Positions 1 through 7,983 of a stretch of DNA of 17,118 nucleotides are shown one piece after another (position 1 is the stretch's first letter; each line of letters begins with the position of its first letter). Under the pieces are notes generated by a model. It worked only from the letters and a program-made list of their open reading frames with translations, was not told the DNA's origin and ran no database searches. The position numbers were made by a program, and so were the translations under genes. The stretch is from JBALVO01 sp036961445 (GTDB lineage: Bacteria > Pseudomonadota > Gammaproteobacteria > Pseudomonadales > Halieaceae), in the NCBI GenBank assembly GCA_036961445.1, contig JBALVO010000077.1, forward strand, positions 1 to 17,118, written 5' to 3'.

Positions 1-30
1 CTCTACCAGCAGTTCACCTAGTTTTTTCAT
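1..30 (-). CDS. Possible start of a further gene, cut by the window edge
   Basis: An ATG at 28-30 on the minus strand opens a frame reading MKKLGELLVE and runs off the left edge without a stop. It would lie about 146 bp downstream of the distal thiolase, on the same strand. No convincing Shine-Dalgarno sequence precedes the ATG, and ten codons are far too few to identify a family. The residues look like a plausible soluble N-terminus, but this may be chance. The AT-rich stretch just upstream (about 44-60) could hold a promoter for it, but no clear -35/-10 pair was found. Confidence 0.25.
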   Translation of the reverse strand, partial: MKKLGELLVE

Positions 31-146
31 GCGCCACACAATATTGGATAATAATTAACCACAAGCCGGCCATATACACCGACTTGCGACCGCGCCAGTG
101 TAACACAGCGAACTATGGGAACAGCGTGCTTCGAATAGGAAGAAAT

Positions 147-167
147 GCCGGGACAGAGAGCCCCGGC
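147..167 (-). terminator. Weak intrinsic terminator-like hairpin after the thiolase gene
   Basis: Arms GCCGGG (147-152) and CCCGGC (162-167) form a 6-bp GC-only stem with a 9-nt loop. On the minus strand the stem is followed by ATTTCTTCC, a pyrimidine-rich but imperfect T tract. It sits about 10 bp past the thiolase stop codon, where the operon would be expected to end. The short stem and interrupted T tract make it a weak candidate. Confidence 0.45.
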
Positions 168-176
168 TGTTAGTGC

Positions 177-1386
177 TCAGGCGACTTCAAACAGGCCTGC
201 CGCGCCCATGCCGCCGCCAATACACATGGTTATCACCACATACCTGACGCCGCGGCGCTTGCCCTCGAGCAGGGCGTGACCCACCATACGCGCACCACTC
301 ATACCAAACGGATGCCCAATGGAAATCGCCCCGCCGTTAACGTTGAGTTTGTCATTATCAATGCCCAGTTTATCGCGGCAATAAACCACCTGGCAGGCGA
401 AGGCCTCGTTCAACTCCCACAGGCCAATATCATCCATGGCCAGACCGTGACGACCGAGTAATTTGGGGATCGCAAAGACCGGACCGATACCCATCTCTTC
501 GGCCGCACAACCGGCTACCGCCAGTCCGCGGTAAATACCCAGGGGGTTCCAGGCCACGCTGCTGTGCCATCTTGCCATCCATAACGACGCAAGCAGAAGC
601 GCCGTCGGACAACTGCGAGGCATTTCCGGCAGTGATATTTTTGCCCTCTTTTACGAACTGACCATCCTTGAACACCGGGCCCAGGGATTGCAGATTTTCC
701 AAAGTGGTGGAGGGACGATTACCCTCGTCTTTGGCCAGTAAGACATCTTCAAAGCTGGTCTCTTTAGTGTCTTTATTAAATACAGCCCTGGTGCTGGCCA
801 GGGGTACGATTTCATCATCAAAGGCACCCGCTTGCTGCGCGGCGGCGGTACGCATCTGGCTCTGGAATGCGTATTCGTCCTGCAAGTCGCGGGAGATGCC
901 ATAGCGCTCAGCAACAATTTCCGCTGTTTCGATCATCTGGATATAGGCCTTGGGCGCCATCCCCAGTACCGTTTTGGAAACGGCGCGGTAACTGTTCTTG
1001 TGCTTGTTTTGCACCAGAGAGATGGACTCCAGACCACCGGCCACGGCCACATCGTACTCGTTACACATAATGGATTTAGCCGCAGTCGCGATGGTCATCA
1101 AACCTGAGGAACACTGCCTGTCCATGGTCATACCACCGGATGAATCAGGCAGGCCGCCGGCGACGCCACACAAGCGCCCCAGGTTATAGGCCTGGGTGCC
1201 CTGTTGCGCGGCTGCGCCCATTAACACATCCTCCACCAGCGCCGGATCAATACCGGCGCGCTCAACAGCTGCACGCACCACATGACCGCCCAGCGCTGGC
1301 GCTTCCGTATCGTTAAATGCGCCGCGAAAGGCTTTACCGATTGGCGTTCGCGCCGTGCTCACTATGACTGCTTCTCTCACTTCCAT
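177..1386 (-). CDS. Acetyl-CoA acetyltransferase (thiolase), interrupted by a one-base frameshift
   Basis: Thiolase-family enzyme that would cleave a 3-ketoacyl-CoA with free CoA. The reading frame is split: residues 1-281 are encoded from 1386 and the last 121 residues in another frame down to 177. Removing one base in the run of five Gs at 542-546 joins them into a 402-residue protein, the normal thiolase length. The nucleophilic Cys is at about 92 (DRQCSSG), the catalytic His at about 358 (GHPFGMSG) and the second Cys at about 388 (CIGGGMG). It is the last gene of the cluster, 104 bp after ipdF, the largest gap among the packed genes. A GTG at 1378-1380 may be the true start (see the ribosome-binding site entry). 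The substrate is unknown; terminal thiolysis of the steroid-derived chain is a reasonable inference. The shift is probably an assembly error, but a real pseudogene is possible. Confidence 0.88.
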
Positions 1387-1387
1387 T

Positions 1388-1393
1388 CTCCTT
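1388..1393 (-). promoter_or_regulatory. Ribosome-binding site that questions the thiolase start
   Basis: On the minus strand AAGGAG lies only 1 nt before the ATG at 1384-1386 but 7 nt before an in-frame GTG at 1378-1380. Starting at GTG would give MREAVIVSTARTPIG, the usual thiolase N-terminus. The GTG start is therefore at least as likely as the ATG. Confidence 0.5.
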
Positions 1394-1490
1394 TTGAAAC
1401 CGCAATGTTGCTATTTTGGGGGTGCTACCTGAGACCACGCGACAACACACGAGGTGAACCCATGCATGCGGGCTCGGGGCGCGCGATGTA

Positions 1491-2282
1491 CTAGGCCCGC
1501 TGACTGGATACCGGGACAATCTCCCCGGTCATATACCCCGAGTAATCAGACGCCAGAAACATCATTACATTGGCCACTTCCCAAACCTCCGCCGCTCGCC
1601 CGAAGGCCTCTTTGGACGCCAACTCCTCCAGCAACGCCATCGGCGTGGTTTTTTTCAAAAACTCATGAAATGCTATGGACGGTGAGACCGCGTTAATACG
1701 CACGCCATGATCCGCCGCTTCCAGTGCCGAACAGCGAGTCAACGCCATAACGCCTGCTTTGGCCGCTGCATAATGGCATTGCTCCTTCTGCGCCCGCCAC
1801 CCCAATACCGAAGCATTATTGACGATGACACCGGCTCCGCGCGGCTGCATTATCCTGAGCATGGCGCGTGTCATGCGCATGGTTCCAGTAAGTGTGACAT
1901 CCAGCACCCGCGACCATTCGTCATCTTCCATCTCTACCAGCAAAGTGGTGCCACCAAGCCCCGCATTGTTGATCAGGACATCCACACCGCCCATTAATGA
2001 TTCCGCCTCGTCAATCAGCGCCTGCACATCTTCCTCAACCGTTACATTGGCCAACTTGCCATACACTGCCTCAAGACCGGTTTCTGATTTCAGCGCTACA
2101 ACGGCTTTGTCCAATCGCCCCTGGTGAATATCACTGATCATGACAGCGCGGGCGCCCTCTTCAGCGGCACGGGTGGCGGCGGCAAAACCAATACCGGCTC
2201 CTGCAGCGGCGGTAATCAAAACCGACTTACCTGCCAGCAAATTGTGACCTGCTACATAAGGTGGTGGCGCTTTCAGGGCCAT
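1491..2282 (-). CDS. ipdF: IpdF-like short-chain dehydrogenase (5-hydroxy-HIEC-CoA oxidation)
   Basis: NAD(P)-dependent short-chain dehydrogenase of 263 residues. It carries the cofactor loop TAAAGAGIG (24-32), NNAG (105-108), catalytic Ser158 in NNASVLGWRAQ, and Tyr171/Lys175 (YAAAK). The TA in place of the usual TG in the nucleotide loop and the NNASVLGWRAQ segment match what I recall of mycobacterial IpdF (Rv3559c). In the established pathway IpdF oxidises the 5-hydroxyl of the unsaturated indene-carboxyl-CoA to give HIEC-CoA, the substrate of EchA20. The start is well supported: AAGGAG lies 7 nt before the ATG, and the upstream fadE30 stop is 14 bp away. Cytoplasmic; no signal peptide seen. 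Orthology rests on remembered sequence, not on a search. Confidence 0.85.
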   Translation of the reverse strand: MALKAPPPYVAGHNLLAGKSVLITAAAGAGIGFAAATRAAEEGARAVMISDIHQGRLDKAVVALKSETGLEAVYGKLANVTVEEDVQALIDEAESLMGGVDVLINNAGLGGTTLLVEMEDDEWSRVLDVTLTGTMRMTRAMLRIMQPRGAGVIVNNASVLGWRAQKEQCHYAAAKAGVMALTRCSALEAADHGVRINAVSPSIAFHEFLKKTTPMALLEELASKEAFGRAAEVWEVANVMMFLASDYSGYMTGEIVPVSSQRA

Positions 2283-2296
2283 AGTAAACTCCTTGT

Positions 2297-3487
2297 TTAG
2301 CCGCGCGGCTCTCTGGGCATTCCCAGGGCGCGCTCGGCGATAATGTTACGTTGGATCTGGTTAGTGCCGCCGTAAATGGTGTCAGAGCGGGTGAACAGGT
2401 ACATGGACTGCAGCCGATTAAGTTGGTACGGACCGCCATCGAGAATTTCACTCTCGGCACCCAGCACATCCATAGCCAGCTTGCCCAGATTGCGGTGCCA
2501 GGTAGCCCAGTACAACTTGTAGATCATGGCTTCCTTTTGCAGGCTGCCGTCATCGCCACCACCAGACAACATACGCATGCTGTTGAAGCGCATGATGCGC
2601 AAGCCCACGTGTGCATCGGCGATGCGCTGGCGTATCGCGGGGTCCTGGGCTGCGCCATTGTCTTTTGCTACGCGCACGATCTCGTCAAATTCATTTTGAA
2701 ACAGCATCTGCTGGCCCAGGGTAGACACACCACGCTCAAAGCCCAGCAGCCCCATGGCCACTTTCCAGCCGTCGCCGGGCGCTCCGACAATATCGTCTGC
2801 GGCGCAAACCGCGCCATCAAAAAAAACTTCGTTAAATTCACAGGTCCCGGTTAACTGTTCGATAGGCCTGACCTCGACCCCGGATTGATTCATCTTTATC
2901 AGGAAAAACCCCAGCCCCTTGTGGCCAACCGAAGCGGGATCCGTGCGCGCGATAACAAAACAATACTGGGACTCGTGCGCCAGGGAGGTCCATACTTTTT
3001 GCCCGGTAATCTGCCATTGTCCGGTGGCATCATCCAATCGCGCCCTGGTCTTTACATTGGCCAGATCGGAACCAGCACTGGGCTCGGAATACCCCTGACA
3101 CCACAGTTCCTCACCGCGCAGAATTCCTGGCAGGTAGCGTTGTTTTTGCTGCGCACTGCCAAAAGCGATAAGCGTGGGGCCAGTCAGTGTTTCACCGATG
3201 TGCCCCATGCGCCCGGGACCACCCGCGCGGGCATATTCCTCATTAAAAATCACCTGCTGCTCGACACTGGCACCACGGCCACCATATTCCTGCGGCCAAC
3301 CAATGCAGGTCCAGCCACCCTGGTGCAACTTACTTTCCCAGGCCTTACGCTCGGCCACATACATATGCTCGTCACCAGGACCACCACGACCTCGAATCAC
3401 TTCGAACTCGCCGCACAGATTCTCCCTGAGCCAACTGGCCACTTCCTGGCGGAATTGTTCATCGGCCTCACTAAAGCTCAACTTCAT
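2297..3487 (-). CDS. fadE30: FadE30-like acyl-CoA dehydrogenase (HIP-CoA side chain)
   Basis: FAD-dependent acyl-CoA dehydrogenase of 396 residues that closely resembles mycobacterial FadE30 (Rv3560c): GEF near the N-terminus, LWCQGYSEPSAGSDLA (128-143), QKVWTSLAH (163-171), FERGVSTLGQQ (250-260) and TIYGGTNQIQRNIIAER near the end. FadE30 introduces the double bond into the propionyl side chain of the HIP-CoA intermediate. The C-terminal position that holds Glu in medium-chain enzymes (YEGT) is Gly373 here. Glu251 in the FERG helix is the likely base, as in isovaleryl- and long-chain acyl-CoA dehydrogenases. The start is preceded by GGAGG at 7-nt spacing and overlaps the previous gene's stop by ATGA, so translation is probably coupled. 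The upstream partner lacks a candidate base, which suggests a heteromer. Confidence 0.9.
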   Translation of the reverse strand: MKLSFSEADEQFRQEVASWLRENLCGEFEVIRGRGGPGDEHMYVAERKAWESKLHQGGWTCIGWPQEYGGRGASVEQQVIFNEEYARAGGPGRMGHIGETLTGPTLIAFGSAQQKQRYLPGILRGEELWCQGYSEPSAGSDLANVKTRARLDDATGQWQITGQKVWTSLAHESQYCFVIARTDPASVGHKGLGFFLIKMNQSGVEVRPIEQLTGTCEFNEVFFDGAVCAADDIVGAPGDGWKVAMGLLGFERGVSTLGQQMLFQNEFDEIVRVAKDNGAAQDPAIRQRIADAHVGLRIMRFNSMRMLSGGGDDGSLQKEAMIYKLYWATWHRNLGKLAMDVLGAESEILDGGPYQLNRLQSMYLFTRSDTIYGGTNQIQRNIIAERALGMPREPRG

Positions 3488-4653
3488 GCAGCAGCCTCCG
3501 CGTCCAGTAACTGGCGCGCCAGACGCTCACGATGGTAGGCGCCATTACCCAAAAATGTTTCTGTCGACTTGGCGCGCTTGAAATAAAGCTGGATGTCATA
3601 CTCGGAGGTAAAGCCAACTCCACCGTGCAGCTGGATACCGCAACCGGCATTAAAAAAGTAGGCGTCGCTGCAATAGGCCTTGGCAATACTCGCCACCTCA
3701 GGCAGCGCCTGGCCAAGCGCACCTCCGTTGAGCGCTTCGTCTGCAACACAGGCCGCATAGTAAATCGCGGAGCGACCGCCCTCTACTTGCACCATCATAT
3801 CGGCCGCCTTGTGTTTCACTGCCTGGTAAGAGGCAATCACGCGACCAAACTGCACCCGCTCCTGCAGGTAGGCCACGGTGCTGTCCAGCGACTGCTGGGC
3901 GCCACCGACCTGATCGGCGGCAATAGCGATGGTTGCCAGGTCTATGATCTTCGCCAGCTGCGGCCAGGCCCGGCCAGATTCGCCCATCAACGCCGCTGCT
4001 GGCACAGTGACATTGTCGAGCTGTAACTGCCCCTGCTTACGGGTCTGGTCCATGGTCGGCAGCGCATGCCTTACAATCCCGGCTGTTGCGGCAGGGATCA
4101 CAAACAGGCTTATGCCCTCTTCACCTGCTGTTCCCGGTTCTCTGGCGGCAACCACCAGCAACTGCGCACTGTGGCCATCGGGCACGAAGCGATAAGTGCC
4201 GTTGAGCTTATAGCCGTCTGCGTCTTTCTCACAGGTCACATCGATGGCATCGGCATCCCAACGCCCACTGGTTCCGGTGTAGGCGAGTGTTGCAGTGGTA
4301 CCGCCTATGATCTGCGCCAGGTATTGCTGTTTTTGCACATCGCTACCGGCGACCAGCAGTGCATTGACCCCCAGGCAAACCGTGGAGTAAAAAGGTGAGC
4401 AGAACAGGGTTCGCCCCATCTGCTCCAGCATAGCCACCAGCTCTACATAACCCAGGCCCATCCCGCCGTATTGCTCGGGGACATGAATCGCCGGCCAGAA
4501 CATGTCGTGGCAAACCCGCTGCCACAGCTGTGGGTCGTAACCCAGCTCGGTGATCATGGCCTTGCGCACAGCGGCGCTGGTGGAAACCTCGGACAGGAAA
4601 GCCTCCGCGGTCGCGCGGATCATTTCCTGCTCTTGCGTGAATTTGAATTCCAT
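3484..4653 (-). CDS. Acyl-CoA dehydrogenase subunit without an evident catalytic glutamate
   Basis: Acyl-CoA dehydrogenase-fold protein of 389 residues. It has the N-terminal helical domain (MEFKFTQEQEMIRATAEAFL), WPAIHVPEQYGGMGLG (53-68), the FAD-contacting RVQFGRVIASYQAVKH (266-281) and QLHGGVGFT (341-349). The helix position where FadE30 has FERG reads TIAIAADQVGG (241-251) with no Glu, and the C-terminal region reads ETFLGNGAYHRERLAR in place of YEGTxxIQR. This pattern fits the non-catalytic partner of the alpha2beta2 steroid dehydrogenases known in mycobacteria. It directly precedes fadE30 with a 4-bp ATGA overlap, so the two probably form one enzyme. GAGAGG lies about 10 nt before the ATG. 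Which FadE number it matches could not be decided. Confidence 0.85.
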   Translation of the reverse strand: MEFKFTQEQEMIRATAEAFLSEVSTSAAVRKAMITELGYDPQLWQRVCHDMFWPAIHVPEQYGGMGLGYVELVAMLEQMGRTLFCSPFYSTVCLGVNALLVAGSDVQKQQYLAQIIGGTTATLAYTGTSGRWDADAIDVTCEKDADGYKLNGTYRFVPDGHSAQLLVVAAREPGTAGEEGISLFVIPAATAGIVRHALPTMDQTRKQGQLQLDNVTVPAAALMGESGRAWPQLAKIIDLATIAIAADQVGGAQQSLDSTVAYLQERVQFGRVIASYQAVKHKAADMMVQVEGGRSAIYYAACVADEALNGGALGQALPEVASIAKAYCSDAYFFNAGCGIQLHGGVGFTSEYDIQLYFKRAKSTETFLGNGAYHRERLARQLLDAEAAA

Positions 4654-4682
4654 GGGTCAATTGCCTCTCTATCTACAGCGCA

Positions 4683-5570
4683 TTACGTGCCATAAACTTT
4701 TTGCGCCGGAACTTCTGCTGCCAACAATTGTGCAATGGCTTGTTGTACTTCTGCCGGCTCCCAACGCGCGCCCTTATCCACACCTGCGGTGGAGCGCCAG
4801 CCGTCAGCAATAGAAATTTTGCCGCCCTCGGCTTCAAATACACGACCGCTAATCCCGGCAGATTCGCTTGAGGCCAACCACGCCACCAGGGAAGACACGT
4901 TCTCCGGCGCCCAGTAATCAAAACTGCCATCTTCTGGTTTAGCCATGCGTGTTGCCATTTCCTCGACGGCAGTGGTCATGCCGGTGCGCGCGGCCGGTGT
5001 AATCGCGTTTGCAGTAATCCCATAGCGACCCAGTTCAGCTGCCTGGTTAAGCGTTAACGCGGCAATTCCCGCCTTGGCAGCGGCGTAATTGGATTGACCA
5101 ACAGAGCCCTGCAGTCCGGCGCCAGAGCTGGTATTGATAATTCTTGCGTCAACCGGTTTGCCTTCCTTGGACTGGCCGCGCCAATAATGCACCGCGTGAG
5201 AGCTGATACAAAAATGCCCCTTCAGGTGCACCGCCATAATGGTGTCCCACTCCTCCTCCGTCATGGAGGCGAACATACGATCGCGATTAACACCGGCATT
5301 GTTGACCACGCCATGCAGATCGCCAAAGGTATCAATAGCCTGCTTTACCGCGTGCAGTGAGTCGTCGTAGTTGGTTATGTCGGAAGTATTAACAGCGGCT
5401 CTGCCACCGGCAGCGACAATCTCTTCAACGACAGCTTGAGCGGCGGCTTCATTGATGTCGTTGACGATGACGCTGGCACCTTCCTGGGCCAGCACCCTGG
5501 CGTGGGCAGCACCGAGGCCACCACCGGCGCCCGTAATAATGACGACACGTCCTGCACAAATCTCACTCAT
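4683..5570 (-). CDS. Short-chain dehydrogenase, Rv3548c/17beta-HSD4-like
   Basis: Classical SDR of 295 residues: TGAGGGLG cofactor loop (13-20), Asp38 after beta-strand 2 (VNDIN) favouring NAD(H), NNAG (90-93), Ser149 (NTSSGAG) and Tyr162/Lys166 (NYAAAK). The length and the long C-terminal tail (about residues 205-295, ending EVPAQKVYGT) resemble the SDRs of hydroxysteroid dehydrogenase 4 type, such as Rv3548c in the mycobacterial KstR2 cluster. A likely role is oxidising the 3-hydroxyacyl-CoA during side-chain shortening of HIP-CoA, or reducing/oxidising a ring hydroxyl; the sequence does not decide. AGGAGA lies 6-7 nt before the ATG. A 29-bp space separates it from the next gene, and its 5' side borders the assembly gap region. 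Confidence 0.85.
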   Translation of the reverse strand: MSEICAGRVVIITGAGGGLGAAHARVLAQEGASVIVNDINEAAAQAVVEEIVAAGGRAAVNTSDITNYDDSLHAVKQAIDTFGDLHGVVNNAGVNRDRMFASMTEEEWDTIMAVHLKGHFCISSHAVHYWRGQSKEGKPVDARIINTSSGAGLQGSVGQSNYAAAKAGIAALTLNQAAELGRYGITANAITPAARTGMTTAVEEMATRMAKPEDGSFDYWAPENVSSLVAWLASSESAGISGRVFEAEGGKISIADGWRSTAGVDKGARWEPAEVQQAIAQLLAAEVPAQKVYGT

Positions 5571-5681
5571 TTCTCATCTCCTGTACCAATATTTTTTTCA
5601 GCGCTACAGCCAATACAAACTCACACTGCTCAGGTCCGACCAGATCACTCCACACATACCGCGTTGCTAGCAGCCCGTGCC
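5563..5681 (-). CDS. Possible C-terminal end of an extra gene, cut by the assembly gap
   Basis: From the gap edge one minus-strand frame stays open for 38 codons to a TGA at 5563-5565, reading HGLLATRYVWSDLVGPEQ and ending KKILVQEMRNE. The other two minus-strand frames hit stops early. The stop overlaps the SDR start at 5570 by a few bases, the packing seen elsewhere in this operon. No family was recognised. It does not look like the end of FadA6, whose family normally ends close to the ANVT segment with a short tail. A chance open frame of this length is quite possible, so it may simply be the leader of the SDR. Confidence 0.3.
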
Positions 5682-5781
5682 NNNNNNNNNNNNNNNNNNN
5701 NNNNNNNNNNNNNNNNNNNNNNNNNNNNNNNNNNNNNNNNNNNNNNNNNNNNNNNNNNNNNNNNNNNNNNNNNNNNNNNNN
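5682..5781. other. Assembly gap of 100 N
   Basis: Exactly 100 consecutive Ns, the conventional filler for a scaffold gap of unknown size. The real distance may differ, so any reading frame drawn across it is meaningless. It removes the last few codons of fadA6 and possibly a further gene or promoter before the SDR. Confidence 0.97.
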
Positions 5782-6908
5782 ACATTGGCCTGCCCACCCC
5801 CCTCGCACATGGTCTGCAGGCCGTACTTCCCACCGCTGCGTTCCAACTCGTGCAGCAATGTGGTCATTAACTTGGTACCCGTCGCTCCCAGTGGGTGCCC
5901 CAGGGAAATCGCGCCGCCATTTACATTGGTCTTTTCGTGGGGATAGCCAGTTTCCAACAACCAGGCCATTGGTACGGACGCAAATGCCTCGTTGATTTCT
6001 ACCAGATCCATATCCTGCAGTTTCATTCCGGATTTCTTCATGGCGTATTCAGTAGCAGGGATGGGTGCGGTCAGCATCCAGATCGGATCCGCGGCGCGCA
6101 CACTCATGTGTGCAATACGGGCCCGGGGCGTGAGCTGGTAACGCTTAAGCGCAGCCTCCGAGACAATCAACATGGCGGAGGCGGCATCACAGGTTTGGCT
6201 GGACACTGCGGCTGTGATGGTGCCACCTTCCTGCAGCGGTAAAAGCTCTGCCATTTTCTCCATGGTGGTATTGCGTGGCGTCTCGTCCATATCCACGCCG
6301 TTGAGCGGCGCAATTTCACTGCGGAAACGACCTTCCTGGATAGCGCGCAGCGCTCTAGTGTGGGATTCCAGCGCGAAGGCTTCCATTTGCTCACGAGAAA
6401 TTTTCCACTTGTCTGCAATCATCTGGGCGGAATTGAACTGTGACACCGGTACATCTCCATAGCGTGCCATCCATCCCTGGCTACCAGAAAAGGGGTCACT
6501 GAATCCCAGGGGCTGAGCTGCCAGCATGGCGGAGGAAATGGGAATCTGGGTCATGGTCTGCACACCGCCAGCAATCACCACGTCGTTAACCCCCGCCATA
6601 ATCGCCTGTGCAGCAAAATGCACGGCCTGTTGCGAGGATCCACACTGCCGGTCGATGGTGGTACCGGGCACTTCATCGGACAGTCCCGCCGCCAACCAAC
6701 AGGTTCGGGCAATGTCACCGGCCAGGGGACCAATGGTGTCAACGCAGCCAAACATTACGTCGTCATAATCCACGTCGGGAATAGCATTGCGCCCCACCAG
6801 GGTCTTGAGCACATGGGCACCCAGATCGGCAGCATGCACATCCGCTAAACCGCCCTTGCGCCGGCCGGTGGGGCTTCTTACTGCATCAACTATATAGGCG
6901 TCAGCCAT
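5782..6908 (-). CDS. fadA6: FadA6-like thiolase, 3' end missing in the assembly gap
   Basis: Thiolase with 375 complete residues visible. It strongly resembles mycobacterial FadA6 (Rv3556c): DRQCGSSQQA around Cys89, GGVQTMTQIPISSAM, RAADPIWMLTAPIPAT, GHPLGATG around His338, and the family-typical YGLQTMCEGGG around Cys368. In the known pathway FadA6 thiolyses the ring-opened 3,7-dioxo-methyldecanedioyl-CoA, releasing acetyl-CoA. The ATG at 6906-6908 was chosen over an upstream start at 6977 because GAGGA lies a normal distance before it and the product then starts like FadA6; the longer form would overlap the preceding gene. The usual SDGAS segment reads TCDAAS (239-244), a modest deviation. 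Only about ten residues should be missing. It follows the upstream dehydrogenase by 25 bp. Confidence 0.92.
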
Positions 6909-6933
6909 TATCTTGTTCCTCGTTCGCGGGTGT

Positions 6934-7980
6934 TTAGCCGAAAGTCGCGCCGGCACCCAGTCGGGCGCCGTCAGCAAATATGTGTTGCGCCACTCGGGTT
7001 TTGTGAAAGCCGGCGTCGCCCCAGGTATTGGCCAGGGCCCAGGCTTTTTTCATAAATAGATGCAGGTCAACTTCCCAGGTGTAACCCATGGCGCCGTGCA
7101 CCTGGATACTATGCTTGGCTGCAAGATTTGCCGCTTCGCAGGCTACGATCTTGGCGTGAGACACTGCATGTGCGGCAATATCCTGTGCCTCGGCGATACT
7201 GTAGGCGGCGCGATATACCGGTGCTTTGGCATATTCCAATGCTACGGCAACATTGGCCATATGATGCTTCACCGCCTGAAAGGATCCGATAGCCTGACCA
7301 AACTGTTGCCGGTCAGTGGAATACTGCACCGACATATCAACCATGCGCTGGGCTAATCCCAACGCCTGCGCTGCACAACCCAGTGCGCCGCGATTCAGGG
7401 TGGATCCCGTCAATTGCGTAGCGCGGACTCCATTGGCTAAGGACTGGGTATCGGCAGCAAACTCTACGGCGAACAGCTTGCGCGATGGATCAATGGATTC
7501 ATTGCAGCGCAGCTCTACCTGGTCAGCTGCCAGTGCATAAAGATTGTCGTCACGCTGCAACAGCAACAAGTCGGCAATATGAGCATCCTCTGTCAGCAGG
7601 TTCTGTTGCAGCCCGACCATCACTTTTGCCTCACCGGCGGCAATGCGGGGCAACCACTGCCGGGCGAGGTTACCGCCGAGATCCTTCAGCAACGGCACGG
7701 CAACCAGCACGGTGTGCACCAATGGCTCTGGCAAAGCCACATAGCCACACTCCTGTGCCAATAACACGAAGTCCAGCTCACTCATTCCCAGACCACCGAA
7801 TTCTTCCGGAACCGTCATACCCACCAGTCCCAGCTCGGTGAGCTGTTGCCACAGCCCGGGGTCGCGACCGCTAGTGGTCGTCCAACTGCTGCGGATACGC
7901 TCCGGAGTTATCTCGTTGCGCAGAAAATCACGGACGGATTCCTGGAATAACAACTGGTCTTCGCTAAACGTAAAATCCAT
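6934..7980 (-). CDS. Acyl-CoA dehydrogenase subunit, FadE32/FadE33-like, without a catalytic glutamate
   Basis: Acyl-CoA dehydrogenase-fold protein of 348 residues, shorter than the usual 380 or more. Landmarks are VGMTVPEEFGGLGMSELD (53-70), DRQQFGQAIGSFQAVKHH (223-240) and QVHGAMGYTWEVDLHLFMKK (293-312). The central domain is compact. The helix that holds FERG in the partner reads NRGALGCAAQALG (196-208), and the C-terminus (ANTWGDAGFHKTRVAQH) lacks YEGT, so no catalytic base is evident. Size and features fit the small FadE32/FadE33 subunits of mycobacteria, one of which is required for dehydrogenation of the late methyl-oxo-octanedioyl-CoA intermediate. Only 3 bp separate it from the FadE31-like gene, pointing to coupled translation and a heteromeric enzyme. 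Its ribosome-binding site is weak (GAG in the end of the upstream gene). Confidence 0.85.
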   Translation of the reverse strand: MDFTFSEDQLLFQESVRDFLRNEITPERIRSSWTTTSGRDPGLWQQLTELGLVGMTVPEEFGGLGMSELDFVLLAQECGYVALPEPLVHTVLVAVPLLKDLGGNLARQWLPRIAAGEAKVMVGLQQNLLTEDAHIADLLLLQRDDNLYALAADQVELRCNESIDPSRKLFAVEFAADTQSLANGVRATQLTGSTLNRGALGCAAQALGLAQRMVDMSVQYSTDRQQFGQAIGSFQAVKHHMANVAVALEYAKAPVYRAAYSIAEAQDIAAHAVSHAKIVACEAANLAAKHSIQVHGAMGYTWEVDLHLFMKKAWALANTWGDAGFHKTRVAQHIFADGARLGAGATFG

Positions 7981-7983
7981 AAC

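Noticed and set aside
131..138. CGAATAG sequence resembling an operator half site near the left end
   Set aside because: Only a 7-base match with no symmetrical partner; expected by chance in a window this size.
2885..3538. Plus-strand open frame of 217 codons opposite fadE30
   Set aside because: It lies wholly antisense to FadE30, which has family-typical motifs throughout, and shows no domain of its own.
5436..5870. Open frames running through the N stretch on both strands
   Set aside because: The gap is of unknown length, so frame continuity across 100 Ns has no meaning.
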